DNA from: Paenibacillus solanacearum
Lineage (GTDB): Bacteria > Bacillota > Bacilli > Paenibacillales > NBRC-103111
DNA: 64,000 nt
Direction: 5' to 3'
NCBI RefSeq assembly: GCF_910593845.1
Contig: NZ_CAJVAS010000023.1
Location: 34,538 to 98,537, forward strand
The translations under genes and the position numbers were made by a program. This document shows positions 49,598 through 59,304 of the stretch, piece after piece (position 1 is the stretch's first letter; each line of letters opens with the position of its first letter). Under the pieces are notes generated by a model, which worked only from the letters and a program-made list of their open reading frames with translations, searched no databases and had not been told where the DNA came from.

Positions 49598-51075
49598 ATG
49601 CCCTGAGAAGATTCAAGCGCGCGTGGCTCCCGAATTCGATGCGATTTAAGCTGCTGTCCCGCTCGCTTGCCGTTCTGGCCGCTTTGCTCATGCTGATCGG
49701 CTTGTCGCAGTACCTTGTGATGCAGAAGTTTATTTATAAAAATAAAGCGCAAAGCTTGCAAAGCCAAATTTTATCTTTCCCGCGCGAGGCGTGGCAGCAG
49801 CCCGAGAGCGATCCGGCGGGACCGGGGAGGCGTCCGATGCTGTTTTTGCCGGATGCGTCGATCGCGCTGGTCGATACGAACGGCGAGCTTCAAGTTATTT
49901 CATCCGGACAGCAGTTGGGCGAGCCGCCTCAGCTGACGCCGGAAGCGTACAAAGCGGCGACAGAGCGAAAGCGGGAGGTTCATTTCCAGATTCTGCGCAA
50001 CAGCCGCGGGGAGGAGCAGCTTGTCGTGCTGCAGCCGGTGGATTCGCGCGGCCGCATGATGACGCTCGTGCAAGTCAGCACGAGCACCGGCCCGCTCAAG
50101 GATATACTCGCAAGACAGCTGATGACGTTTGTCGCCTTGTCCGTACTGGCGCTGCTCGTAGGCGTACTGGCTTTTTTGCCTGTGTTGAAAAGAACGCTCG
50201 TTCCGCTGTCGAATATGGTGCGGACGGTCGGGCGAATCGATGCCGGCAATCTGGCAGTGCGGTTCCCGCCCAATCAGGGACAGCAGGAAGTTGACCGGCT
50301 GGCGTCGTCGTTTAACGGCATGCTGGAGAGGCTGGAAGCGTCGTTCGAAGCGGAGAAGGAAGCAAAGGAGCAGATGCGCCGCTTTGTCGCCGACGCCTCC
50401 CACGAGCTGCGAACGCCGCTCACGTCCATTCACGGCTTTCTCGAAGTACTGCTGCGCGGCGCCATGCACCAGCCTGAGCAGCTGCGCAAGTCGCTGATGT
50501 CGATGTACGGAGAATCCGAGCGGATCAACAAGCTGGTGCATGATCTGCTGCTGTTGGCGAAGCTTGACCGGGCCCCGGTCATGGAGCTGGCGGACGGCGA
50601 TTTGAACGGTGTGCTCCGGGAGATGGAGCCGCAGCTCCGGCTGCTGGCCGGAAGGCGGCATGTCGCTATGGAGCTGGCTGCGGAAGCGCGATGCTCGCAA
50701 GACGCCGACAAAATGAAGCAGGTTGTCCTGAATTTGTTCCATAATGCCGTACAGCACACCGATCCGGATAAGGGGATTATTCGGATTTCGACCGAGCGGA
50801 AGGCGGATAGCTTGGAGCTTGCCGTCCGCGATAATGGTCAGGGTATCGGGAAGGAGCATCTTCCCCATCTGTTTGACCGGTTTTACCGCAGCGAGTCGTC
50901 GCGTACGCGCAAGCAGGGAGGGGCCGGGCTCGGATTGTCCATTACGAAGTCGATCGTGGAAGCGCACGGCGGCGCCATTCACGTCCGGAGCGCGCCGGGA
51001 CAAGGCAGCGAGTTTGTGGTAGAACTTCCGGAAGGGGAAACCGGGCAAGCGGGGATGGAGCAAGGCGACGCATGA
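49594..51075 (+). CDS. Sensor histidine kinase
   Basis: 493 residues. Two membrane helices (SLAVLAALLMLIGLSQYLVM near 25-45 and LMTFVALSVLALLVGVLAFL near 176-196) enclose an extracytoplasmic sensor of about 130 residues; HAMP follows (KRTLVPLSNMVRTVGRIDAG), then HisKA with H270 in DASHELRTPLTS and the ATPase domain (DNGQGIGKEHLPHLFDRFYR, GLGLSI). It phosphorylates the response regulator encoded just before. ATG overlaps that gene's TGA. A terminator at 51078-51128 closes the pair. The signal is unknown. Confidence 0.93.
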   Translation: MNALRRFKRAWLPNSMRFKLLSRSLAVLAALLMLIGLSQYLVMQKFIYKNKAQSLQSQILSFPREAWQQPESDPAGPGRRPMLFLPDASIALVDTNGELQVISSGQQLGEPPQLTPEAYKAATERKREVHFQILRNSRGEEQLVVLQPVDSRGRMMTLVQVSTSTGPLKDILARQLMTFVALSVLALLVGVLAFLPVLKRTLVPLSNMVRTVGRIDAGNLAVRFPPNQGQQEVDRLASSFNGMLERLEASFEAEKEAKEQMRRFVADASHELRTPLTSIHGFLEVLLRGAMHQPEQLRKSLMSMYGESERINKLVHDLLLLAKLDRAPVMELADGDLNGVLREMEPQLRLLAGRRHVAMELAAEARCSQDADKMKQVVLNLFHNAVQHTDPDKGIIRISTERKADSLELAVRDNGQGIGKEHLPHLFDRFYRSESSRTRKQGGAGLGLSITKSIVEAHGGAIHVRSAPGQGSEFVVELPEGETGQAGMEQGDA

Positions 51076-51398
51076 TGAAACGGCTCTTTTCTTTTCGCGG
51101 ACGACGGCGAAAGAAAGGGCCGTTTTCTTGTGGGCGCGAGCGCCTTGTAGTAAAAAAATGCATGGATCATTCTATCATTTTATCCTCAACTTTGTTTCCC
51201 TTCGATATAATAAAAATGGTTTATGTTGGAAAGGAGTGGTGTCCTATTGGCAGGGAATAAGGCTTGACGGCAGCGGAAAGGAAGCGATGTTGTTGTATCG
51301 GCGTTAAGCCGAAAGTTTTATTTTTGAAAGCGGATACATAATGGTGCGACAGACGATGTGAAAACCCATTTCGAGTTGAATAAGGAGTGATTTCATAC
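51076..51398. other. Intergenic region before the heparinase-family gene
   Basis: 323 bases. Holds the kinase terminator at the left and an AT-rich stretch with a TATAAT-like hexamer (51205-51210, gap to a -35 not clear). An AAAGGAG at 51229-51235 is followed by no usable frame. Nothing else seen. Confidence 0.55.
51078..51130 (+). terminator. Terminator after the two-component operon
   Basis: AAACGGC (51078-51084) pairs with GCCGTTT (51119-51125), with pairing of the CTTTTCTTTTCGC and GCGAAAGAAAGG arms, then TTCTTG. Confidence 0.8.
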
Positions 51399-54300
51399 GT
51401 GCACGCAGCAATGAAGATGTTAAACTCGGTTCGGCTTAAGTCTCTTAAACTTTGCTTCGTCGCCACGGTCATTGCCGCACTTGTTGCCGGCGCATTTCCC
51501 GTATATCCCGTACATGCGGAGACAGCCGCCGCCGCTGCGGAGGGCCTTGTTCCGGAAGGGCCGAGCGTACTTGTGAACGGCGGCTTTGAGCAAGCCTCGA
51601 ATGGATTGCCCGCCAACTGGAACAAATGGGTGGCCAGCGGCAGCCCGCAGTTCGCTTCGGACAGTCAGACCGTAAAAGAAGGGAGCCGCTCCCTGAAAAT
51701 ACAGTCGGCGGAAACATCTCGGGGCAGCATGACGCAGTCGGCCCGTGTGGAGCCGAATCAAAATTACCAGCTTAGCGCCTGGATCAAGACAGACAACATT
51801 GTTTCAAACGATAGAGGCGTCGTTCTGCGGTATCAGTTCTCCGATGTCGACGGCAAAAAGATCGGTGCGGACATGTTCACCGCAGCCCGCAAAGGAACGG
51901 GCGATTGGCAGCAGCTGACGCATAAGATGGCGGTACCGTCCGGAGCCGTCAAGGTGCTGGTCGAGCTGTTCCTGTGGGGAGCGACCGGCACCGTATGGTT
52001 TGACGACGTGCGGCTTTCCAAGACCATCGCGATCACAGATCTCATCTCGCCGTCGCATCCGCGGCTGCTCGCGACCGCAGCGGATTTCGAAGCGCTGAAG
52101 GGACGCATTGCGTCCGACGCCCGGCTGAAGAATTGGTACGGATTGCTGCTTGCCAAAGCGGACAAGATGCTGACGGAGCCGCCTTCCAAGTATGAGCTGC
52201 CGGATGGCGTGCGGCTGTTATCGGTCAGCCGGAAAGTGATCGAGCGCATCCATAACCTCGCACTTATATACCGGCTGACCGGCGACGCCAAGTACGCCGA
52301 GCGGGCGTGGACGGAGCTGGAGGCGGCGGGCAATTTCAAGGATTGGAACCCGAGCCATTTTCTCGACACGGCAGAAATGACGCATGCCTTCGCCATCGGC
52401 TATGACTGGCTTTACGATTATTGGTCAGCGGAACGCAGGGTGTTTTTGCGCAATGCGACGGTAACCAAAGGGTTCGGTCCGGCATTGACCGGCTACAACA
52501 AACCGGACTTCTGGGTCACGACGACCAACAACTGGAACTTTGTCGTCAACGGCGGCATCGGCATGGGGGCGCTTGCTTTCGGGGATGAGCCGGAAGTGAA
52601 GGCGACGGCGGAAGATTTGCTCCAGCGAGGGTTTGCCTCGCTGCCGAATGCGCTGCCCCAATGGGCGCCGGACGGCGGATGGTATGAAGGCCCCGGCTAT
52701 TGGAGCTATTCGATCCAATATATCGGCCTTTATTTCAAAGCGCTTAAGACGGCACTCGGCACCGACTTCGGCTTGTCTCAGAGTCCCGGTCTGCCGCTGA
52801 ACGGGGATTTCCCGATCTATACGTCGGGGCCGGTCAATCAAACGTTCAACTTTGCTGACGCAGGGTCCGGTATTCCTAACGCTCCTTCGCTGTACTGGTT
52901 CGGCTCCGATTTTAACAAACCGGAGTACGGCTGGTGGCAGACGCAGCGGATCGACAAAAATCCGTCGCCGCTCGATCTGCTCTGGTATGTGCCGAGCAGC
53001 TATCCCGGTCCGCGGGCGGCGGGGGTCGGCCTCGACAAATACTTCCGCAACGTGGAGGCGGCGACGTTCCGCAGCGCCTGGGAAGATCCGAACGCGCTGT
53101 TTGCAGGCTTTAAAGGCACGAGCAAGGAAAAGAACCATAACAACCTCGACGCCGGCACCTTCGTGTTCGATGCGCTCGGCGTAAGGTGGGCGCAGGAGCT
53201 CGGCTCCGACGATTACAACTTGCCCGGCTACTTCGGCAATCAGCGATGGACGTACTACCGGATGAGGAGCGAAGGCCAGAATACGCTGGTGATCAACCCC
53301 GGTGAAGGACCGGATCAAAATCCAAACGCAACGATCAATTTGAAACGGGTTGAATCGACGCCGCGCGAAGCGCTGGCCGTTGCCGATCTGACCTCTGCTT
53401 ATGCGGATCAAGCAATCAAGGCCGAGCGGGGCATTCGAATGCTCGATTATCGCCGCCAGTTCCTGGTACAGGACGAAGTGCAGGCCAAGGCGCCGTCCGA
53501 GTATTGGTGGTTCATGCACACCTCTACACAGATCGACCAGATCGATCCGAACGGCCAGTGGGCGATGTTGAAGATGGGCGGCAAACGGCTGTGGGCCCGC
53601 ATCTTATCGCCGGCGCAGGCGAAATTTGTCGCGATGGATGCGCAGCCGCTGCCGACCTCGCCGAACCCCGGCGGGCAAAACCCGAACAACGGCATTCGCA
53701 AGCTTGCCATTCATATCGAAAACGTGCAGGACTTGCGCTTGTCGGTACTGATGGTGCCGCTGCGCGAAGGGGAAGCCTCGCCGTCCGCGCTGCCGCCGGT
53801 CGTGCCGCTGTCCGACTGGCAAACCGACAGCACGGCGCCGCCGCTGCTCAGCGGTATTTCCGTAAACGGCGCGCCGCTGACAGGCTTCTCGGGCGAGACG
53901 TTCACGTATGATGCGTCCTTGCCATCAGGCGCGACGACCGTGCCGGTCGTCACCTCGACTGCCGCCGATTCTGGCGCGGAGGTAGCCATCCAACAAGCGG
54001 CCAAACTGCCGGGGACGGCCTGGATCGACGTGAAGCTTCCCGGCGGAGCGTCTTCACGGTACGCCGTTCATTTTCCCGGCAAAGTCGGTGCTGGCGAGGC
54101 CGGACTGCCGGTGATCGCTGTAGCCGCCAGTGCCGATGACGGGAACGTGGCGGAAAATACCATCGATGACGATATGGCGACCCGCTGGTCCGCGGAAGGC
54201 GACGGACAATGGATTCGCTACGATCTGGGCGCGCCGGCGGCGGTGCGAAGCGTGTCCATCGCCTGGTATAGAGGAAACGAGCGTACGTCCGCCTTCGATA

Positions 54301-55982
54301 TCGAGATTTCAAGCGATGGTACGAATTGGACGCAAGCATACAGCGGCACAAGCTCTGGTATATCGGCCGAGCTGGAGAACTATGCGATCGGAGAACGCAT
54401 TGCACGTTATGTCCGCATCGTAGGCCGGGGCAACTCGCAGAACAAATTCAACAGCATCGTCGAGACCCGTATCTACTACCGGATCGCTCCGGAGCAAAAT
54501 AAAGCGCCGGCTTTGAAGAGCGTGACCCTGACATCCGACGCGACGGATTTGAAGGTGACGCAGACGGCGAAGCTTGCCCTCACCGGTACGATGACGACCG
54601 GCACACCGGCCGATCTGCAAGCGGCAAGCGTACAGTATCACTCCAGCAATCCGGCGATTGCGAGTGTTGACGAGAGTGGCGTGGTATCGGCCAAAGGGGA
54701 GGGGACGGCCCGCATCACGGCCACTGTGACACTCGGAGGCTATCTGAAGTTCGGCAGCGTTCCGATGACGGTCATCGATCCACTGAACCGGAAGCTGTAT
54801 CCGACGCACGATACGTTTGTCCGGGACGGCACCTATGCCGACACCAATTATGGTACAACCGGCACCTTGACGGTTAAAAAGAGCAGCCCGGGCTTTGAGC
54901 GGCAATCGTTTCTGCAGTTTGACCTGAAGGGCGTCGCCGGCGAAGTTGAATCCGCCGTGTTGTCGTTATATGGCGTCGTAGCCGACAGCGGCGGAACGGA
55001 AGCCGATCAGACCGTTCATGCGGTGGAAAGCGACGACTGGTCGGAGAAGAGCGTGACGTGGAACAATCGGCCGGCCTTGGGAGACGCCTTGGCGACCGTA
55101 AGAGCCGACAGCACGGCGGCTTGGCGCAATTTTGACGTCACCGGCTATATCAAGGCGCAGCTGACGGGCGATAAGACAGCGAGCCTTGCCGTGACGCAGG
55201 ATGCGGCCCCGGGGCTGGCAACCAACTTCAATTCGAAAGAAAGTGCACAGTTCAAACCGAATTTGACCCTCAAGCTGAAAGACGCGAATGCCCCGCGGAT
55301 CACCGTCACCGGGGTAACCTACGGTCAAGGTTATGCGGGAAGCGCGACTCCGATGGTTACGGCGGAGGATGCGGAGAGCGGCGTCCAGTCGTTAACCGTT
55401 ACGCTGAATGGCGGGACGTACGCTTCGGGAACTCCGATTACGGCAGCAGGACTTTATACGCTGCGGGCGGAGGCAGCCGATTTTGCCGGAAATAAGGCGA
55501 CGGAAGCGGTCACCTTTGCCGTTTATGACCCGAGCCGGGGTCCGGTCACCGCAGCAGGCTGGTTCGCTGTTGACCGTGCCATGGCGGTAACGGGCAGCGT
55601 TAATGGCGTCATCGGCGGCGACAATGGCGACAGCAATAACAGAGGCAATGCCAAGCTTCATTTGGAAGCGAACCTTGGTTACGGAACCGGGCAAGGGCTG
55701 ACTGGAAGCTTGAGGCTCCATATCGAGCCGGGGGGACTTCGCCTGGACCTGCAAAAGATCGGATTTCTGGTCATTGAGGGCCAGAGCGCCATTGTGCAGG
55801 GGACAGCATCCGGGTCGGATGGAGGCAGGTACACGGTGCGCATGGCGCTGAGCGATCCGGAAACGAAAGGAAAGCCGTCTCCGACGGTATCTCTCACCGT
55901 ATGGAAGGAGGGCGGCGATTCGACGGTTTGGGAATATACGGAGCAGCCGCTTACCGGAGCCGTAAACATCCGCAACAAGTAG
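51399..55982 (+). CDS. Large secreted heparinase II/III-family polysaccharide lyase with accessory domains
   Basis: About 1527 residues with a signal peptide (LCFVATVIAALVAGAFPVYPVHA). Rough domain order: CBM-like jelly roll (58-215, SVLVNGGFEQASNGLPANW), catalytic toroid and sandwich of the heparinase II/III type (218-790, with HPRLLATAADF, NNWNFVVNGGIGMGALAF, PDGGWYEGPGYWSYS, EKNHNNLDAGTFVFDALG, where His and Tyr are catalytic candidates), a cadherin-like link, an F5/8 type C domain (905-1015), a BIG2-like Ig domain (1040-1125), a DNRLRE domain (1133-1297) and a C-terminal beta domain of unknown family. GTG 51399 is 11 bases after AAGGAG; an earlier GTG at 51387 overlaps that site. It probably degrades uronic-acid polysaccharides outside the cell; the substrate is inference. 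Confidence 0.85.
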   Translation: MHAAMKMLNSVRLKSLKLCFVATVIAALVAGAFPVYPVHAETAAAAAEGLVPEGPSVLVNGGFEQASNGLPANWNKWVASGSPQFASDSQTVKEGSRSLKIQSAETSRGSMTQSARVEPNQNYQLSAWIKTDNIVSNDRGVVLRYQFSDVDGKKIGADMFTAARKGTGDWQQLTHKMAVPSGAVKVLVELFLWGATGTVWFDDVRLSKTIAITDLISPSHPRLLATAADFEALKGRIASDARLKNWYGLLLAKADKMLTEPPSKYELPDGVRLLSVSRKVIERIHNLALIYRLTGDAKYAERAWTELEAAGNFKDWNPSHFLDTAEMTHAFAIGYDWLYDYWSAERRVFLRNATVTKGFGPALTGYNKPDFWVTTTNNWNFVVNGGIGMGALAFGDEPEVKATAEDLLQRGFASLPNALPQWAPDGGWYEGPGYWSYSIQYIGLYFKALKTALGTDFGLSQSPGLPLNGDFPIYTSGPVNQTFNFADAGSGIPNAPSLYWFGSDFNKPEYGWWQTQRIDKNPSPLDLLWYVPSSYPGPRAAGVGLDKYFRNVEAATFRSAWEDPNALFAGFKGTSKEKNHNNLDAGTFVFDALGVRWAQELGSDDYNLPGYFGNQRWTYYRMRSEGQNTLVINPGEGPDQNPNATINLKRVESTPREALAVADLTSAYADQAIKAERGIRMLDYRRQFLVQDEVQAKAPSEYWWFMHTSTQIDQIDPNGQWAMLKMGGKRLWARILSPAQAKFVAMDAQPLPTSPNPGGQNPNNGIRKLAIHIENVQDLRLSVLMVPLREGEASPSALPPVVPLSDWQTDSTAPPLLSGISVNGAPLTGFSGETFTYDASLPSGATTVPVVTSTAADSGAEVAIQQAAKLPGTAWIDVKLPGGASSRYAVHFPGKVGAGEAGLPVIAVAASADDGNVAENTIDDDMATRWSAEGDGQWIRYDLGAPAAVRSVSIAWYRGNERTSAFDIEISSDGTNWTQAYSGTSSGISAELENYAIGERIARYVRIVGRGNSQNKFNSIVETRIYYRIAPEQNKAPALKSVTLTSDATDLKVTQTAKLALTGTMTTGTPADLQAASVQYHSSNPAIASVDESGVVSAKGEGTARITATVTLGGYLKFGSVPMTVIDPLNRKLYPTHDTFVRDGTYADTNYGTTGTLTVKKSSPGFERQSFLQFDLKGVAGEVESAVLSLYGVVADSGGTEADQTVHAVESDDWSEKSVTWNNRPALGDALATVRADSTAAWRNFDVTGYIKAQLTGDKTASLAVTQDAAPGLATNFNSKESAQFKPNLTLKLKDANAPRITVTGVTYGQGYAGSATPMVTAEDAESGVQSLTVTLNGGTYASGTPITAAGLYTLRAEAADFAGNKATEAVTFAVYDPSRGPVTAAGWFAVDRAMAVTGSVNGVIGGDNGDSNNRGNAKLHLEANLGYGTGQGLTGSLRLHIEPGGLRLDLQKIGFLVIEGQSAIVQGTASGSDGGRYTVRMALSDPETKGKPSPTVSLTVWKEGGDSTVWEYTEQPLTGAVNIRNK

Positions 55983-56001
55983 ATCATCGCGATAAACAAA
56001 C

Positions 56002-56054
56002 AGGAGTACTTCAAACCGCTAGCATATAACTGCGGCTTGAAGTGCTCCTTTTTA
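56002..56054. terminator. Terminator after the lyase gene
   Basis: AGGAGTACTTCAA (56002-56014) pairs with TTGAAGTGCTCCT (56037-56049) with inner CCGC/GCGG, then a T5 run. The convergent MFS gene ends right behind it. Confidence 0.8.
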
Positions 56055-57296
56055 TTGGCTGGTCAAGCCGGCTTCCTTGCGCAAGCTTGCGGACCGGCCG
56101 GCCGGACTTCGCCGCCACAGCAGCCACGCCGCGGCCGTCAGCGCAGTCAGTACAGCGGCGGCCGCGCCGATCCCGGGGAGGCCGAAGGCGCCGAGCAGCG
56201 CGAATGCGGCTACCGGGCCGAGCGCCGCGCCGACGTCGACGACGGTCGTGTACGTCGTCATATAGGCTACGGCAGAGCCGCCCGCCGCCGCGTCCGCCGC
56301 CAGCGCGTCCGACAGCGTGTTGATGGCGGTATTCGCCAGCATCACGCCGAGCAGGACAGCAAGCCACGGCGCGAACGGGATCGGCAGGGGCAGCAGCGCC
56401 ATGCCGCAAGCGGCGATGCCGAGCGCACTTAGGTAGAGCGGCAGGCGGCCGCGAGGCCCGTCGGACCAGCGCCCGATCCAAGGCGATAAGAACGGTGACC
56501 ACGCCCAGCGCAGCGCCTGTACGAGGCCGGCAACCGAGGCGGCGCCGAGCGCAAAGCCCCAGACGGGGAGTGCTTCGCCGCCGGGCAGATGGGCGGCGAT
56601 GAGCGGGCTGAGGCTGGCGATCAGCAAGCCGTAGAAGACGACGCCGACCATGAAGCCGGAGGCGAGCGTGAGCGCTGCCTTCGCATTCAGCGTGCTTCGC
56701 AGCGAGGCGGAGGCGGCTTGCTGCGCCGGCGCTGCGGTGGTGGCCGGCACGAAGCGCCACGCCAGCGGCAGGCCGGCCAGCGTTACGGCACCGAGCAGCA
56801 GCGCGACGAAGCGCACGCCGATCAGGTCGGCGAGCAGGCCCCCGGTCAGCATGCCGACGAGGCTGCCGACGCCGACGATGCCGTTGTAGCTGCCGAGCAG
56901 CCGGCCGCGGTCGCTGCTTCCGGCCGCTTCCAGCACGGTCAAGTAGCCGCCGATGCGCAGCATGGACCAGGCAGCGCCCCATAGCGCACGGGCGGCGAGG
57001 AGCATCCAGAAGCCGGTACCGAGGGCGAAGGCGAACGTCGTCAGACAGGCAAGCGCAGCGGCAAGCAGGAAGCCGGTTCGTTTGCGCAGCCGGCCGTACA
57101 GCCAGCCGACAAACGGATTGAGCGGCAGACGGACGAACCGGTTGACCGACAGCAGAATGCCGACCTGCCAGAGCGCATCCAGGCCGAAGGATGCCCAGTA
57201 GATCGGCAGCACGATGTACAGCATGGAGTCGCCGAGCAGGCAGGCGGCGGTCACCCAGGCCGTCATGCGGACGGCAAGGCGGTGAGTGTCGTTCAT
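56052..57296 (-). CDS. MFS transporter
   Basis: 414 residues, about 12 membrane helices; the typical loop motif between helices 2 and 3 is visible as GWLYGRLRKRTGF, and helices such as WMLLAARALWGAAWSMLRIGG. GGAAGGAG lies before the ATG. It is divergent from an SgrR-type regulator, the same arrangement as setA and sgrR in enterobacteria, where SetA exports sugars. It may export a small molecule, perhaps a sugar or sugar phosphate derivative; that is inference from context only. Confidence 0.9.
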   Translation of the reverse strand: MNDTHRLAVRMTAWVTAACLLGDSMLYIVLPIYWASFGLDALWQVGILLSVNRFVRLPLNPFVGWLYGRLRKRTGFLLAAALACLTTFAFALGTGFWMLLAARALWGAAWSMLRIGGYLTVLEAAGSSDRGRLLGSYNGIVGVGSLVGMLTGGLLADLIGVRFVALLLGAVTLAGLPLAWRFVPATTAAPAQQAASASLRSTLNAKAALTLASGFMVGVVFYGLLIASLSPLIAAHLPGGEALPVWGFALGAASVAGLVQALRWAWSPFLSPWIGRWSDGPRGRLPLYLSALGIAACGMALLPLPIPFAPWLAVLLGVMLANTAINTLSDALAADAAAGGSAVAYMTTYTTVVDVGAALGPVAAFALLGAFGLPGIGAAAAVLTALTAAAWLLWRRSPAGRSASLRKEAGLTSQ

Positions 57297-57344
57297 GGAC
57301 CGAGGCTCCTTCCAAGCGGTTTGTTGTTACTCATTGTACATGGA

Positions 57345-57392
57345 AAAAGGGGAATAAAAAGAGTAAACTGAGTTCATTCATTTTCCCCTTTT
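57345..57392. promoter_or_regulatory. Inverted repeat between MFS and SgrR genes
   Basis: AAAAGGGGAA (57345-57354) and TTCCCCTTTT (57383-57392) form a 10-bp inverted repeat with a 28-base gap in the divergent promoter region. Candidate binding site for the SgrR-type protein. Confidence 0.5.
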
Positions 57393-57422
57393 GGACAAAT
57401 CGACAAAGGAGCGGGCAAGCCC

Positions 57423-59246
57423 ATGCAGCTTATTGAGCATTATATCCGCCTGGTTCAACGGCTGAAGCCCCGGCTGGCCGACCGGGAAGCCGAAGTGTCG
57501 CTGGCCGAGCTGTCCGACTGGCTGCACTGCACCGAGCGCAACGTGAAGCTGCTGCTTCGGGCGATGGGCAAGCAGCAATGGATTCGCTGGCAGCCCGGGC
57601 GCGGACGGGGCCGCAAGTCCCGGCTGCTGCTGACCGCGGAGCCGGAAGAGCTTGTCCTGGCCCACGCCGGCAGCTTGCTGCGCGAAGGGCGGATTCAGGA
57701 AGCGATCGGGCTGGTCGAGCAAGCGCCGCTTGCGGAGCGGGGAAGATTGCGGTTCCACGCGCTGCTGGAGGAAGCGCTCGGCTACCGCAAGGAGACGGTG
57801 GCGGGCACAGCGCCTGCGGAAGTGCTGCGGTTCCCGTCCTATCGGGAGCTCGGCTCGCTCGATCCGGCCTTCGCGACGCGCCGTACCGAGCTGCATATGA
57901 TCCGGCAGCTGTTCGATACGCTGGTCGTCTACGACCGGGCGTCCAGCCGGTTCGTGCCCGGACTCGCGCATCACTGGGAAGAGGAGCAGGATGGGAGCGT
58001 CTGGCATTTTTATTTGCAGAAGCACGTGAGATTTCATCACGGCGCGCCTTTCACCGCGCAGGACGCGGCCTGCACACTGCAGCGGCTGGCGGATCGGCAG
58101 GCGGGCTCGCCGTACAGCCCGTTGTTTGCGCCGGTCCGGTCCGTCGCTTGCCCGGACGGGCATCATCTGATCGTGCGGCTGAACGGAGCTTATCCGGCGC
58201 TGCTTAGCTTGCTTTCGGCGGCCTGCGCTTCGATCGTGCCAGCGGAACGCGCGGACGATTTCGGCCGGCTGCCGGTCGGCACCAGGCCGTTTCGCCTGTC
58301 GCGCCGGGAGGAGCGGCTGCTGGAGCTCGCGGCCAATCCGGAATATTACGGGCGTGCCGCCCATCTGGACCGCGTGGAGATGTGGCATGTTCCTGGCGTG
58401 TATGAAGGGCGGATCGGGCAGGACGAGCTGGGCTCGCTCAATTTCCGGCACTACTGGGAGCGGCGCTACGTGATGCATGAAGAAGGCTGGCGGGAAGTGC
58501 AGTGCACGGACCGCGGCTGCAAATACATTCTGGTCAATACAAGGAAGGCGGGCCCGCTGCAGGATGCCGCCCATCGGGAGAAGGTAAGCCGGCGCATTCG
58601 CTCCATTCCGGAGGAATGGGCGGGTTCGCGGCCGGAAGGGAACCAAGGGCCGCCGGCCCTTCGATTCATCCGGGATTTGGAAACGCAGCAAGACGAAGGC
58701 TTGTACGCGGAGGCGCCGCCAGCCGCCGGGAACGGCGCCGCGTTTCCGGCGGATCGTCCGCTGAAGCTGTTGACGTACGCGGGAGCCGGACATGAGCGCG
58801 ATGCCGATCGCATCAGGGAGGCGCTGCGCAGCGAAGGCTTCGAGGCGGAGATCCTTCTCGTCCCGTATGACCGGATCTATATCGATGCGAGCGTAGAGGA
58901 AGCCGACCTGCTCCTGCTGGAGCAGCCGGTCGACGAAGACGAGGAGTGGACGCTGATGACCTTGCTCGCCAGCCCTCACAGCCCGCTGCGGCTTTGCTTG
59001 CCGGAGGCGGAAGGGCAACGAATCGACCGGCTGCTCGCGGACTGCGCCGGAGAATCGTCCCGTTCGCGCAGAATCGGACTGCTGCTCGAGGCGGAGCGGC
59101 TGGCGATCCGCTCTCGCGCCGTGATCGTCTGGTACCGCTGGCAGCAAGCCGCCGCCTTTCCTCCGGCGCTGCGCGGGGTCACGATCAACTCGTTCGGCTG
59201 GGTTAACTATAGAGACCTTTGGTTCGCCGACTCTCCCGCTTGGTGA
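57423..59246 (+). CDS. SgrR-family transcriptional regulator with SBP_bac_5 domain
   Basis: 607 residues. N-terminal SgrR_N winged HTH (VSLAELSDWLHCTERNVKLL, WIRWQPGRGRGRKSRLLL) followed by an oligopeptide-binding-like SBP_bac_5 domain without a signal peptide (LFDTLVVYDRASSRFVPGLA, WHFYLQKHVRFHHGAPFTAQ), the layout of E. coli SgrR, which senses sugar-phosphate stress. The C-terminus is divergent. AAAGGAGCGGG precedes the ATG. It is divergent from an MFS gene (126 bases), with an inverted repeat between. The effector is unknown. Confidence 0.9.
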   Translation: MQLIEHYIRLVQRLKPRLADREAEVSLAELSDWLHCTERNVKLLLRAMGKQQWIRWQPGRGRGRKSRLLLTAEPEELVLAHAGSLLREGRIQEAIGLVEQAPLAERGRLRFHALLEEALGYRKETVAGTAPAEVLRFPSYRELGSLDPAFATRRTELHMIRQLFDTLVVYDRASSRFVPGLAHHWEEEQDGSVWHFYLQKHVRFHHGAPFTAQDAACTLQRLADRQAGSPYSPLFAPVRSVACPDGHHLIVRLNGAYPALLSLLSAACASIVPAERADDFGRLPVGTRPFRLSRREERLLELAANPEYYGRAAHLDRVEMWHVPGVYEGRIGQDELGSLNFRHYWERRYVMHEEGWREVQCTDRGCKYILVNTRKAGPLQDAAHREKVSRRIRSIPEEWAGSRPEGNQGPPALRFIRDLETQQDEGLYAEAPPAAGNGAAFPADRPLKLLTYAGAGHERDADRIREALRSEGFEAEILLVPYDRIYIDASVEEADLLLLEQPVDEDEEWTLMTLLASPHSPLRLCLPEAEGQRIDRLLADCAGESSRSRRIGLLLEAERLAIRSRAVIVWYRWQQAAAFPPALRGVTINSFGWVNYRDLWFADSPAW

Positions 59247-59304
59247 GCCGTCCGCCCGTCCGCGCAGCCGTTGCGACTGCGCGCGCGAACCGGGGCAGCG
59301 GCGA

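Noticed and set aside
52425..53519. 364-codon minus-strand frame inside the lyase gene
   Set aside because: Antisense shadow without motifs or ribosome binding site.
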